From Pieris napi (taxonomy: Eukaryota > Arthropoda > Insecta > Lepidoptera > Pieridae): a DNA stretch of 64,000 nucleotides. Location of the stretch: the NCBI RefSeq assembly GCF_905475465.1, contig NC_062242.1, forward strand, positions 6,847,501-6,911,500, in the 5' to 3' direction. The notes under the pieces are model-generated. The model had not been told where the DNA came from, did no database searches, and saw only the letters and a list, made by a program, of their open reading frames with translations. The translations under genes were made by a program, and so were the position numbers. Below are positions 31,358-41,123 of the stretch, piece after piece (the first letter of the stretch is position 1; every line of letters begins with the position of its first letter).

Positions 31358-33100
31358 TTACTTGCATACACGATTATATTTATCTATTACTATTTCTAAT
31401 ATGAAAACGACCGTCGAAAGGGAAAACCCAAATCCTAAAACATACCAGGGCATGATAAATTGGAACATTTTCTTCTTAATCCCGAAGCTAAATTTTGCCT
31501 GTCTCTCTGTTTTAAGTCGATCAAAGTGTCTATTTATCAAACCAGACTCTTCAACACGCCGACAAAGATGTTGTAGTTTAGTTTGCAAAGGAAAGCCCTT
31601 GTAAAAGTAAATTGCGTATAAAACCTGTGCCCGCGGATAATCTACGGTGTAAATCTTAGACTTACCAAACGAATCTAAATATTCAATTTCATCATATGCG
31701 TACAAGGACTTAAGGTAAACAGTAAAGTGATTAGAGGATTCCGCAACCTTATTCAGACTATCAACGCGTCGTTCACAGTCCAAAGCATTGTTCTTGACCA
31801 CGAATATATCACTTGAACCTAATAATATTCTCCTCATGATCAAACTAATGCATGGTTTCAAATCATAATCCAAAATATCTTCCATACTGGAAATTTGATA
31901 ATCTAGATGTGGGTGGAGGGTGAAACTGACGAGACTTGACTGGTAACAGCAGTTAATTAAATATGCAAAAAATATCCAGAATATAAATAGTCTATTAGTC
32001 CTATCGCCTTTTACCCGACTGCTTTGCTGAAGAAAGAAACCAAACATTTTGAGTATAATATTCTGCTTAGGTCGCTTGCGCATTATCAAGTACATTAATA
32101 CTGAATATACAACGAACACGATAAATAAAGCTAACCAGATCCAACATTGAAACTCTGAGTAAACGTTTTTTAAATTGGAGACTGGTTTTGCCTTCGCTAC
32201 GTGTAGTTGTAGATAATCTGTAAAAGTTACTCCTCCAGTGAGATAACCAAGAACCATAGCGCGTTGATGGGTAAGTAGCATTGCTCCATTTATTATGTCG
32301 GCCTCTCCAGTTTGTAAAGCACTCAGGGGGCCAACAGCCGACATATTGTCTGCAATGACGGTGAATTCATCGCTATTTATTTCGTAGGTAAAATTAATTC
32401 TGAATCCTTCTTTATCACTTATTAACTCCAAAATGTATTGTTCAATACCTTTATACTCAGATTGATTAGTAGCGGGGTCTATTGAGTAAGGAGGCATATG
32501 GGCACTCAAAGCTTGAAATGTACAATTTCGTATTCCAGTGCTAAGTTTGTCAAAGAATAAATATCGTCTATTGCAATGACCCAGCTTAGTAATTTTATTG
32601 TATCGCTTTCCGCAGCCAAAATCGTCGTATGGATTATAAGTCAACAACTCTAATGTAGCTGTATCATTCAGAAGTACTACATTCGTCATATGCTTTTTTA
32701 GGAGTATGTCAAAAATACATCTCGGATCGTAAGCATTTTTGAGAACAACAAGAAGTTTAGCATTAGCACTCCACGTCGTTGATATTGTGATGCGATGAAA
32801 TTTGTTTTTGAAATCGTCACAACTGTTCGTAATAATCAAATATTCTCTATTAAACGGTAGACTGAATTTATTAGATGTGCTGGTTAATATCTGTACGGAA
32901 GTGTATTGCATTTGATTAATAGTGGGTAATATCTTGTAATTATCTCCATCAATGACTGTTATTTGTGATTTAAATTCAAAAATTTTTAATACAATATCCC
33001 GTACACAATCCGCAGTTTTATTATCTTCAGAGTCTATAATAAATTGACGAGAAAACGTAAATTGAATAAACAGTAAACAAATAGTACGTGTGCTCAACAT
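31358..33100 (-). CDS. divergent ionotropic receptor (IR), intronless
   Basis: One uninterrupted reading frame of 580 residues, read from the ATG at 33100-33098. An upstream in-frame TTG at 33109 is not used here because ATG is available and a stop (TAG) lies at 33130-33128. Hydrophobic N-terminus (about 1-17) looks like a signal peptide. A ligand-binding lobe S1 lies at about 195-305, with T277 and R280 in LLTHQRAMVLGYL; that Arg fits the amino-acid-binding Arg of iGluRs. Helix M1 is about 320-340. The pore loop and M2/M3 region is about 350-395 with CCYQSSLVSFTLHP, the relative of the iGluR SYTANLAAF motif. Lobe S2 follows, with a final helix at about 550-572. Lengths and layout match insect divergent IRs: odour, taste or humidity/temperature-related cation channels in sensory dendrites, acting with IR25a/IR76b-type co-receptors. 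Ligand unknown; subfamily not assigned. Confidence 0.9.
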   Translation of the reverse strand: MLSTRTICLLFIQFTFSRQFIIDSEDNKTADCVRDIVLKIFEFKSQITVIDGDNYKILPTINQMQYTSVQILTSTSNKFSLPFNREYLIITNSCDDFKNKFHRITISTTWSANAKLLVVLKNAYDPRCIFDILLKKHMTNVVLLNDTATLELLTYNPYDDFGCGKRYNKITKLGHCNRRYLFFDKLSTGIRNCTFQALSAHMPPYSIDPATNQSEYKGIEQYILELISDKEGFRINFTYEINSDEFTVIADNMSAVGPLSALQTGEADIINGAMLLTHQRAMVLGYLTGGVTFTDYLQLHVAKAKPVSNLKNVYSEFQCWIWLALFIVFVVYSVLMYLIMRKRPKQNIILKMFGFFLQQSSRVKGDRTNRLFIFWIFFAYLINCCYQSSLVSFTLHPHLDYQISSMEDILDYDLKPCISLIMRRILLGSSDIFVVKNNALDCERRVDSLNKVAESSNHFTVYLKSLYAYDEIEYLDSFGKSKIYTVDYPRAQVLYAIYFYKGFPLQTKLQHLCRRVEESGLINRHFDRLKTERQAKFSFGIKKKMFQFIMPWYVLGFGFSLSTVVFILEIVIDKYNRVCK

Positions 33101-34289
33101 TGTGTTCAAAACATTAATGACTTCATTCTAACTAAACGATAAGCTTCATAATGTTCAATCAGATTAGTTTTAGATTAATATTTTTTTTCTCGATCTACTC
33201 TCCTGCCATTGTGTCCAGGGACTTTTTTCCATCTCTTACATTTTAACTAAAAAGATATATACATTTAAATTATACTTATTCGTGTAACGCGTCTCGCGAG
33301 ATACGACCTTGTATATTAATAACTTGGACGCCTTTAAAAATTAAATGCTTATTTATGCATTTATTTTACTTTAATACAACTTGAAGGAAAGTGAATACAT
33401 CCTATTAAATGCCAATTTTCCATTTTCTGATACCATTTCATACTTAACCGGGAAACACGTTGCTAAGAGAACTTTATTGAAATTCGAGTTCAGTTGGTTG
33501 GGGCTGGTATTTTGAACTGCGTGATAACGTCAAATAAGAACCGGATGGAACCGTGCCGATCCGATGGACCTTTACTGCGCTCTCGTCTAAATCCAACTAT
33601 ATGTTCAGTTGTGTCAGCTACTTTCCATAATCATGACTTAATATGAAAATATAGGTGAAAACACGGGCATAAATTAGTAGTAAAAGCAACTCAGATCATA
33701 ATTTCTTGTGGATCGTGACATCTCATTAAATGACATCAATCATTGGTTTTATCATTAATGGATGTTATATAATAGATGCATTAGTGAAGCTTAATTATGA
33801 TAAAAGCTCAATTTGCCTCGAGGAAAGGAATTTTCATTCATCATTAATCTTGGTGCTCAAAGAATATCCGTATCAGCTTTTTTTACCTTTTATTCTACTG
33901 TATTCTAGACTGAGCGTCTCTCCAGGAGGTACATATTTTACATAAAATTTTCAAGCCTTTAATGTTTATTTATATTTACAGAGCGATTTTTGTTCGTTTA
34001 GAGCGATTATATTACAGTTTATCTATTTTTCAGTCGAACGCTGAATTACTTTTTCAACTACATAGTTCTATGGAAGGCGATTGGTATTTTGCATGAATAG
34101 AAAGTAGATAAAGAAAAAAAAGATTCTCATTTCAAATAAGATTATATAGTTGGTAACATTTATTTGTACAATTAACTAATATTCAAAAGGGAAATACTAA
34201 AAAGCAGCGCTACAGCCTTCAGATTTCTGTATCTATTTCGGGATCTTCTGTTTTTCTAATAGGCAAGTATAGTGGTACAGTAAAGGCCA
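33101..34289. other. upstream region of the IR gene
   Basis: No gene seen. A palindromic TCTCGCGAGA lies near 33291-33302, about 190-200 bp upstream of the IR start. A short repeat copy lies at 33196-33230. A two-codon upstream ORF (ATG at 33114-33112, minus) precedes the IR start. Confidence 0.4.
33196..33230. repeat. short dispersed repeat, copy 2
   Basis: CTACTCTCCTGCCATTGTGT and CCAGGGACTTTTT match the 14425-14465 copy with small changes. Confidence 0.35.
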
Positions 34290-34440
34290 AACACACTTTG
34301 ACTATTGCATGCCGGTTTCCTCCGATCCGATCGACTTGTACGAGAGACTGTCAAATGCGCTCAACGACTGAGAGTTCATTAGTGCACAACCTCAGTAACG
34401 CGAATGGCACCCACCACTAGGCCAACACTGCGTGGTAAGA
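34290..34440 (-). repeat. Bm1-like SINE fragment
   Basis: The minus-strand head is seen as CCACTAGGCCAACACTG at about 34417-34433, and the body as GCCGGTTTCCTCC and AAATGCGCTC. Degenerate. Confidence 0.6.
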
Positions 34441-34652
34441 GCGTTTTTGTTTATAATCTAAAAACAAAAACAATATTCCTTAAACTTGTTTAATCAAACA
34501 GAAAGCGGCAACCTTCATTCGTGACTGCCTAACTTTTTATTTTGTATGTTTTCAATTTTGTGTAATTAAGAAATTATAAGTACATTTATTAAAATAATTA
34601 ATAAACGCAAATATATAATAAAGAAGGAAGTTAAGATAAAATTCACAGCCTG

Positions 34653-34994
34653 TTTAACCACTTGCATTATTTTTCTTACGAAGCTCACAAATATAATACA
34701 AATACTTGTTTAATTTTTATAAAAAATTTCCGATTATAAAAAATATGATGATATATAATAATCTGTGTAAAATAAAGCAATGACACATACAAATAAGCTT
34801 TTGTGGTAGAAAATAGATATTCTATTTAGTTTTATACTTAGAAAGGATGCTAATGAAAAAAAAATATAGATCACCAGCAATTCGTGTATTGATCTATATT
34901 TTTTTATAATCGGAAAATATTTATAAAAATTAAACAAGTCCATATTTGTATTATATTTGCGAGCTTCGTAAGAAAAATAATGCAAGTGGTTAAA
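34653..34994. repeat. AT-rich element with about 90-bp inverted repeats
   Basis: The left arm starts TTTAACCACTTGCATTATTT and runs through TTACGAAGCTC and ATAATACAAATA to CCGATTATAAAAAA (about 34653-34743). The right arm (about 34902-34994) is its reverse complement with few changes. The spacer is about 160 bp and has no ORF worth calling. The whole would fold into a long hairpin. Superfamily unknown. Confidence 0.8.
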
Positions 34995-35093
34995 TTGTTG
35001 TCCATCGAAATAGTATTAAAGTTATATAATTATTACGTATCAGAAACGAATATGTACACCATTCTGATGTTTGCAAAATAAAATTTAGAGAAT

Positions 35094-35170
35094 GCAGTTA
35101 GCGCTCCTCTTTTATGTGACATTCGCCTGCGATCGGTCATTTACACGGTATTTAACTTTTTCTTAAAAAC
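35094..35170. repeat. dispersed repeat, copy 1 of a local pair
   Basis: GCGCTCCTCTTTTATGTGAC, ATTCGCCTGCGATCGG and ACACGGTATTTAACTTTTTC are repeated in the same order at 36058-36135. Confidence 0.5.
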
Positions 35171-36057
35171 TCTTGATAAATGTAAAAAATTAAATAACTG
35201 CACAAAGCTCAGTTGACAGTCACGTATAAGTACAGTATATAATCTGAAAATAACACATACGATGGTCGTGCAGATTAAATAGACTGTTTACGTGATTTTA
35301 ATAGTAATTCGTACCAAAGAAGTGCAAATAAATAAAACTAAAGAATTTTTCATAATATCATCAAATCTCGATGTACTGGACGCTTCGAGTGCTTTCCAGT
35401 AGTCGTGGTTTGCGAGAGTTTGACTCATGCCTGATCTTCCGACTCATTAACGTACTATAAACCTCAAATAGCTATTGAACGTTTTGTGGTTCTAGTGTCA
35501 CTGATAATAATTAAGTGACAAACGTTTATTTAATTAATTTAGACTCAAAATATTATTTATTTATTTATACGTTCTAAAACAATGTGTATGCTTAAAAAAA
35601 CAAGAAAATATGACATCACAAATTTAACATCCACGCATAAATTACATTAGAACATAAGCAATCTATCAAAGGAAAAAATTAAACAAACAACCACAAAATA
35701 AATTAAAACAATAAATAATAACTAAAAATTAATAATAACTAAAACTAAAAAGATAAAAAATAAAATAACCATAACAACCAAAACTAAATGAAAACTTAAA
35801 CCTCATTGAGAGCATATAAACAAAGTTTCGGTAAGTTGGCAGACACTTATAAAACACATCAAATTTAGTGTGAAATCTTAAATCATATCAATGATTTTAA
35901 GTATGGGGGTGATGTCATTATTACAACATTTACTAATTGGCGCCTAAGGGCGTTGGGGATTGCTATAGGCATTATACCAAATGAGAAGAAATGGAAAAGG
36001 ATAAAGCATACGACCAAGTGGGGCATCATTACCATCTCTGTATAGGTCAAAGAAATT

Positions 36058-36135
36058 GCAGTTTCGCGCTCCTCATTAAGCGTGACATTTGCCTGCTACC
36101 GAAGCCCATTCACACGGTATTATCTTTTTCTTAGA
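36058..36135. repeat. dispersed repeat, copy 2 of a local pair
   Basis: Second copy of the 35094-35170 sequence (GCGCTCCTCATTAAGCGTGA, then CACACGGTATTATCTTTTTC) in the same orientation, about 960 bp away. The sequence between them was not recognised. Confidence 0.5.
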
Positions 36136-36359
36136 ACTATATTAAAACATAATATATAATAATAAAGAGTTTTTCTCTTTAAAAATCTTAACACCCATAA
36201 GTATACAATTTTGACCAGAAGTCCAGGTATCAAAACATGCCATTCATCTTTGTCGACAAAAAATATCTGAATTGTATAAAATTGTAATTCGTTGTAAGTA
36301 TAATAGAACAGAGGGTTTCAAAGCGGTTTTGATGGAATTCAAATTATGTACAATTAGAT

Positions 36360-36767
36360 CAGAGTTCCCCAAACTTTTTTGTGTCGTAGACCCCTTGCCA
36401 TGTTTTTCCGTGTTGGGTAGACCAACTTACCTGATATTGATTTCCTGTAAATTTCTAACTGTAGTGAAGTTTAGTGTTAAAAACTTAAAGTAAAAACACA
36501 TGTTAATTTATACATTTATTAATTGAATTTAAATTAAAACTACTCAAAATAAAATTTTGTATCTGTTTGTTTGAAATGTATATGTTTTGATATTATAAGA
36601 TAGTATGATGTAAGTAAATAGATACTATCAGTGTATGTGTTGAGATACACTATCGTGGACCCCCATTTTCAATTCATGGACCCCCAAATTTTTTTTCGCT
36701 GACGTAGACCCCTTGTAGGTTGTCATAGACCCCTAGGGGTCGATGTAGACCACTTTGGGAATCACTG
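36360..36767. mobile_element. hAT-type non-autonomous element, 408 bp
   Basis: Exact 8-bp duplications AATTAGAT lie at 36352-36359 and 36768-36775. The left end is CAGAGTTCCCCAAAC and the right end is the complement of CAGTGATTCCCAAAG; both fit the hAT CA.NG form. The interior carries repeated GTAGACCCC-type phrases. No transposase. Confidence 0.8.
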
Positions 36768-37384
36768 AATTAGATAGTTATTATAGAGAGTTATCTTACA
36801 TTTATCGACTTTATAGTACTTAACGGTGAAAGTAAGCTCTCAGGTTACAGATTTGTATTACTTTGTATTTCACTGAAAGTATTCGGTTGCTTAAAGAATC
36901 AAGGTTCTGATAAGGTAATCATATCAGGAATTTGTAGAAAAAATTGCATTTATACGCGCGAAATGTGTTTAATCTAAAGTCTCGCGAACATCGAGCTGAC
37001 GTGAGTAGGTAAGAAGGGAGAAATTATGCCTAACAGACAACAATGGGTCTGCAATCAGTTACGTCTACATTCGATAGATGTCATACTATATATATCTTTT
37101 TGATCAAAAAAGTGCACGTCATGAATAATTTGATACTTAAGCCATTTTATTATAGATTATACTCATATACATATGCCGCATAGGTTTTTACGGCCATGTA
37201 GTATTTACTTCTGTTCATGTTAGGGGAATCTTAAAAATTAATATTTTTCTCAGGTAAGCGGACCTTGTAACATTATGAACCTAATATAAAGAGTGTAGTG
37301 TCAAGTGTCAAAAACGTCGAACGAGGTCAGCGTGAATAAATTTTCATAAAATTCATACATTAGGTACATGATTTATTCATATGT

Positions 37385-37543
37385 AATACCACAAGAGCTT
37401 CAAAATTATCGGGTATTTCCCGATAGGTTCGTTGCAAACAATTAATATAGTTGTCATGACGACGACAGTCGTCATGACGACTCTATTTGTTTGCAACGAA
37501 CCTTGAGGGAAATACCAGATAATTTTGAAGCTCGAGTGGTATT
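37385..37543. repeat. fold-back element: 159-bp imperfect hairpin
   Basis: The left half (AATACCAC..GAGCTTCAAAATTATC..GGTATTTCCC..GGTTCGTTGCAAACAA..TCATGACGAC) is mirrored by the right half with roughly 85-90% pairing and a spacer of only a few bases. No ORF. The neighbouring inverted-repeat element starts 5 bp further on. Confidence 0.85.
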
Positions 37544-37548
37544 CGGTG

Positions 37549-37779
37549 GATTATTTTTCCGACCCAAATGTCGGCCAATAGAATTGCACCATGAGACGAA
37601 ATGTACAGTTAACAAATAAGAATTTCATAATGAATAAAACAACTACTTAATACTTTTCTTGAAGCAACGACCAGAGAAAATTTTCACAAAAAATTTTCAG
37701 TATAATACCATGTAGGTTGTACCACGTGACGTCGAATGGTGCAATTCTATTGGCCGACATTAGGGTCGGAAAAATAATC
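37549..37779. repeat. MITE with 44-bp inverted repeats
   Basis: The left arm GATTATTTTTCCGACCC..ATGTCGGCCAATAG..GCACCAT (37549-37592) returns as its reverse complement at 37736-37779 with one mismatch. About 143 bp separate the arms. The inner part of each arm also holds CCGACCC/TGTCGGCC, giving smaller alternative stems. The target duplication is unclear. Confidence 0.85.
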
Positions 37780-38188
37780 ATAAGAATTTGTACAAAATTT
37801 CGGTGTAATTATTATACTTCAAAATATATTGAAATGTAGTAAGTGTATCCGTTTATTATTTCGCTATCTTATCATATCTTTGCGGTTTGACGATTTATTT
37901 ACAGTACTAGAAATTTATTTCTATAATTTAATTATTAATTAAATCTCTATTATCATCATGGCAATCAAATGTTTATTGCAGTCTGTACAAGAAAGTATCT
38001 AGAATAATATATGCCTTTAAATTAAAAAAAAGTAAGTCGTAGAAAACAGAAAAAAACGGTAGATATTTCTCATTATGAGTTTAATTTCATTAAATTATTT
38101 AAGAAACTGTATTTTTTTAAATTATTTCAGTTATTATAGAAGTATATTCCATTATTGTACTATAATTCCGAGTAAGATCCGAATCTTA

Positions 38189-38995
38189 GAGCTGATTTAC
38201 ACAGGGTCAGTAACTGACTACAAATTCGAGGCAAGTCAGTGCTGACCCGAAAAAAACCCTGTGTAAACTGATTTGAAGTCAGTACAGTGGCTTGAAGTCA
38301 GCGCTGACTTGAATATTCGGACACGAATATTTTAAAGACAGTTGGCGCCCCCCGCCACCCGCGCACCCCCACGCCAGCCAAATAAACCCCGTGTAAACAG
38401 ACAAGTCAGTGCGTGGTTAGTCACTGCCGCTGCGTTATAGAGTGACCATGTTTTTTTCGCTGGCGATAAAAATTAAGCTTAGCGAAGACGAAACCTTAAA
38501 ATTGGTGCAATTATATGGCGAAAACGAGTGCCTTTGGGATATTAAATCCCTAAATTACCGCAATAAAGAAATGCGGTCAACAGCGTTGCAAAATATGGCT
38601 CAACAAATGCAAATCGAAGGGCTCACTTCTACTGAAGTAAAAAATAAAATTAAAGCCATAAGGGCTACATATTATTTAGAGCTCGACAAGATACAAAAAT
38701 CCACCAGATCTGGCGCTAGTGGGAACGTATATGTCCCAAAAGTCAAGTGGTTTCAAGAACTGGACGGCTTTATAAAAAATGCTATTGTAAATAAATAAAT
38801 AAATTTTTCAACAAATAATTAAATCGTCGTTTCAGTTGTTTTCGCGAATTCATTTTTCCCACTGACTTCACAAACGTGTGCTCATCGTGAGAAACGCACC
38901 ACTACTACTTACTTCATGTAAACAGTTAAAGTCAGTCGCGGCGCCGACATTGGCGCTGCGACTGACTTGTCTACTTACCCTGTGTAAATCAGCCA
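38189..38995 (+). mobile_element. PIF/Harbinger-like element carrying a MADF gene
   Basis: The ends are inverted: GAGCTGATTTACACAGGGT on the left and TGGCTGATTTACACAGGGT (complement) on the right. Both sides are flanked by TTA (38186-38188 and 38996-38998), the 3-bp duplication typical of PIF/Harbinger. Inside are five direct and three inverted copies of AAGTCAG and three TGTAAAC-type motifs near both ends, possible protein-binding sites. The only substantial ORF is a MADF-domain protein (38448-38798). No DDE transposase is present, so movement would need one supplied in trans. Confidence 0.75.
38448..38798 (+). CDS. MADF-domain (Myb/SANT-like) DNA-binding protein of a transposon
   Basis: 116 residues from ATG 38448. 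The frame has an earlier GTG at 38442 that is unlikely to be used. A MADF domain spans about 18-109: LVQLYGENECLWDIKSLNYR, then NKEMRSTALQ, VKNKIKAIRATYYLEL and KSTRSGASGNVYVPKVKWF. These match the family pattern L...Y..n..LWd...p.Y.n...r..a...ia, KKIK.LR..y..EL.K and ksG.g.d.vY.pkw.w...l.FL. MADF proteins bind DNA as transcription regulators. PIF/Harbinger elements are known to encode a Myb/SANT-like partner that brings the transposase to DNA, so this is probably an element-encoded factor rather than a host gene. No intron and no damage seen. A host gene hit by chance is the alternative. Confidence 0.75.
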   Translation: MFFSLAIKIKLSEDETLKLVQLYGENECLWDIKSLNYRNKEMRSTALQNMAQQMQIEGLTSTEVKNKIKAIRATYYLELDKIQKSTRSGASGNVYVPKVKWFQELDGFIKNAIVNK

Positions 38996-39844
38996 TTAAT
39001 CTAAACAATCGGCTGTCATATCAACATGAAGATTACCTATTCTAATAGATAACCTCGAAAACTTATTAATTATATAATTTCAAGGTTGGTTTATTTTGTA
39101 CGAATATTTATTACCAAAAACATAATTAATTATATTTGCACCTTTTGATATCATGATTAAATGTAATGGACAGTTCCGCAGTGAAAATATATGAAGTTGT
39201 AGATGATCAATAGAAATAAATGGTTATGGTTGATAAATGGAATCTAGGTGGAATAATTTACAATATATGAATATTACACTGCAACACCGGTTAAATCACA
39301 ATGAATTTCTGCATTATATACAATTCAATATGAAAAAGAAGTTCCGTTTAAAGATAAGTTTTTGCAAATAGTTGAGCGATGCAAATATTATACTTAAAGA
39401 TACATAACGCTACACAATATGTTACTACCATATTATAAACAGTATTAGGCGGTGGATGTTAAAATGAATATGCAGGGACTGCTGATGATTTTCATTTTTA
39501 CAGGGAACAATAGTAATAGTCATTGATCGGGTCAAAGGTTATTGACCTAACCATTATCGTTTAAAATGCGTTTCAGTGCCCTTTATGTGTCCGATGGCAC
39601 AGAATATTTAAGCTATTTTAAACTTTATTGAAACGTTACTTCAATTTCTTCGTATGTTGAATATTTTGAGTTTGTTAAACGTTCATTGTATATTTTGATT
39701 AACCGTGTAAGTTTATCAACAGTGACTTACTTTTTAGCCAAAATCTCTTTACATCCTAAAACTCCGTTATTTTAAAGTTTTTTTTTGTAAAATACAGAAT
39801 TCTATTAAAAACACAATAAATTAGTTAGACGTAAATCTAGATAG

Positions 39845-39960
39845 GTTCCTTCAAGAAAAGAGCTTGCTTTTTAAAGTAAAAGGCCTTTAGGCCGGCAACG
39901 CACGCGCCAGCTCTCAGGAGTTGAGAGTGTCCACTTAACATCGGATGAGAGAAAAATCTG
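39845..39960 (+). repeat. interspersed repeat family Y, copy 2
   Basis: TTCCTTCAAGAAAAGAGC, GGCCGGCAACGCACGCGC, and GAGTGTCCACTTAACATCGG match the family consensus seen at 45665 and 50745. Confidence 0.55.
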
Positions 39961-40199
39961 ATTCTACCGTGTATTGGCATTCAGCCTATATTAATCTAAA
40001 AAACTCTTAGAGTAGTATGGTAAAATATCTGAATTTCATGCACATATATAGCAAAAGTTGTATAACTAGACTCCTAATATAGTAGAGGCGATAAAATCCT
40101 TCTTCATGAAATTGTGAAGATATCATAGAAAAGCTAAGCAATATACTTTATCCTTCCGAGTTGGTTACAAAAAGACCAGTAAATGAGTTAACTACAATA

Positions 40200-40350
40200 G
40201 ATGGGGGCTCCATAATCCGTTCACCGGTTCAGTTCGTTCCGACGCGACGGCAGACTCGTGCGCATGCGCGCACATTGCTAGTAATCAAATAAATACTAAA
40301 GGACTATATGTGTGATATAACTACAGTGCAGTGTTCCAAAATAAAATTAT
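40200..40350 (+). promoter_or_regulatory. GC-rich promoter and probable 5-prime non-coding exon of ABCG gene 2
   Basis: An isolated GC-rich block holds TCAGT (arthropod initiator) at 40229-40233 and TGCGCATGCGCGCA near 40259-40272, close to the NRF-1/Ewg palindrome found in many core promoters. It runs into ATAAAATTAT followed by a consensus donor GTAAGTAT at 40351. Coding exon 1 of ABCG gene 2 is preceded by an acceptor (TTGTTTCAG, ending 50458), so it must be joined to an upstream non-coding exon. This block is the best candidate on the plus strand. The pairing is inference. Confidence 0.45.
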
Positions 40351-41070
40351 GTAAGTATATTTATTATTTACTAAACCATGATATTTATTTATTTAGTTAT
40401 GGAATTAGGTCATAGAAATTATATGAAAGTTTTACATGAAAATCTATTATATTTACTGAGGATTGTATTTAAATAGTTTTTGAACCTTCCAAATAACTAA
40501 TTAATGCCTTCCGGAAATTTTCAGTTTTATTTATTAGTTTATTTATTAAATAATTTTACTGTCGCGTGTTTGTAATTCTTTTTACGACCTTTGTTAAAAA
40601 CATTTTAGAGTTAAATTTGATGACGGAAGTTTATTTTACATACAAGGCTCTGTGGGTTATATATTAAATAAAGATAAAGGATCATTAAAAATATATACTA
40701 TAAGTATACATTTTTATAACATAGTAACTATATTTTACTACGCGACTTTATCGAACCCATGAGGATTATCTTTTATTTATTAAGTAACAGTTAATAAATA
40801 AATATCTTTCACCATCAATCTACGTATTTAAATTATAATAAATTAATACTTCACCTCAAACGAAAAGCGTCACTAATTGAAATACTTTAGAAAATTATGC
40901 GGTAAATATTTTATTATTAGGTACATTTGACGTAGGTTATTCTCAGTAGTACCAAAGTGGCGTAATTTTATTATTAAATTTTATCAAGTATAAATTATAA
41001 ATTGGGAAAGTTTCGTATTCAGATTGTAACGCTTATTTCTAATGTTTTGTGTATTTTGTAGTAGGTTACA

Positions 41071-41123
41071 CTTTTAAAATGTGAAATTTATTTTTAGAAA
41101 ATAAATTTCTCACATTTTAAAAG
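41071..41123. repeat. hairpin with 24/26-bp arms
   Basis: CTTTTAAAATGTGAAATTTA plus TTTT is answered by its reverse complement, with a 2-base insertion in the right arm and a 3-base loop. AT-rich. Confidence 0.8.

Noticed and set aside
31347..31604. Plus-strand ORF of 85 codons overlapping the IR 3-prime end
   Set aside because: It lies antisense to the well-supported IR coding sequence and shows no recognisable domain.
33101..33109. Upstream in-frame TTG as the IR start
   Set aside because: An ATG follows three codons later and is followed by a good signal peptide; TTG starts are not expected in insects.
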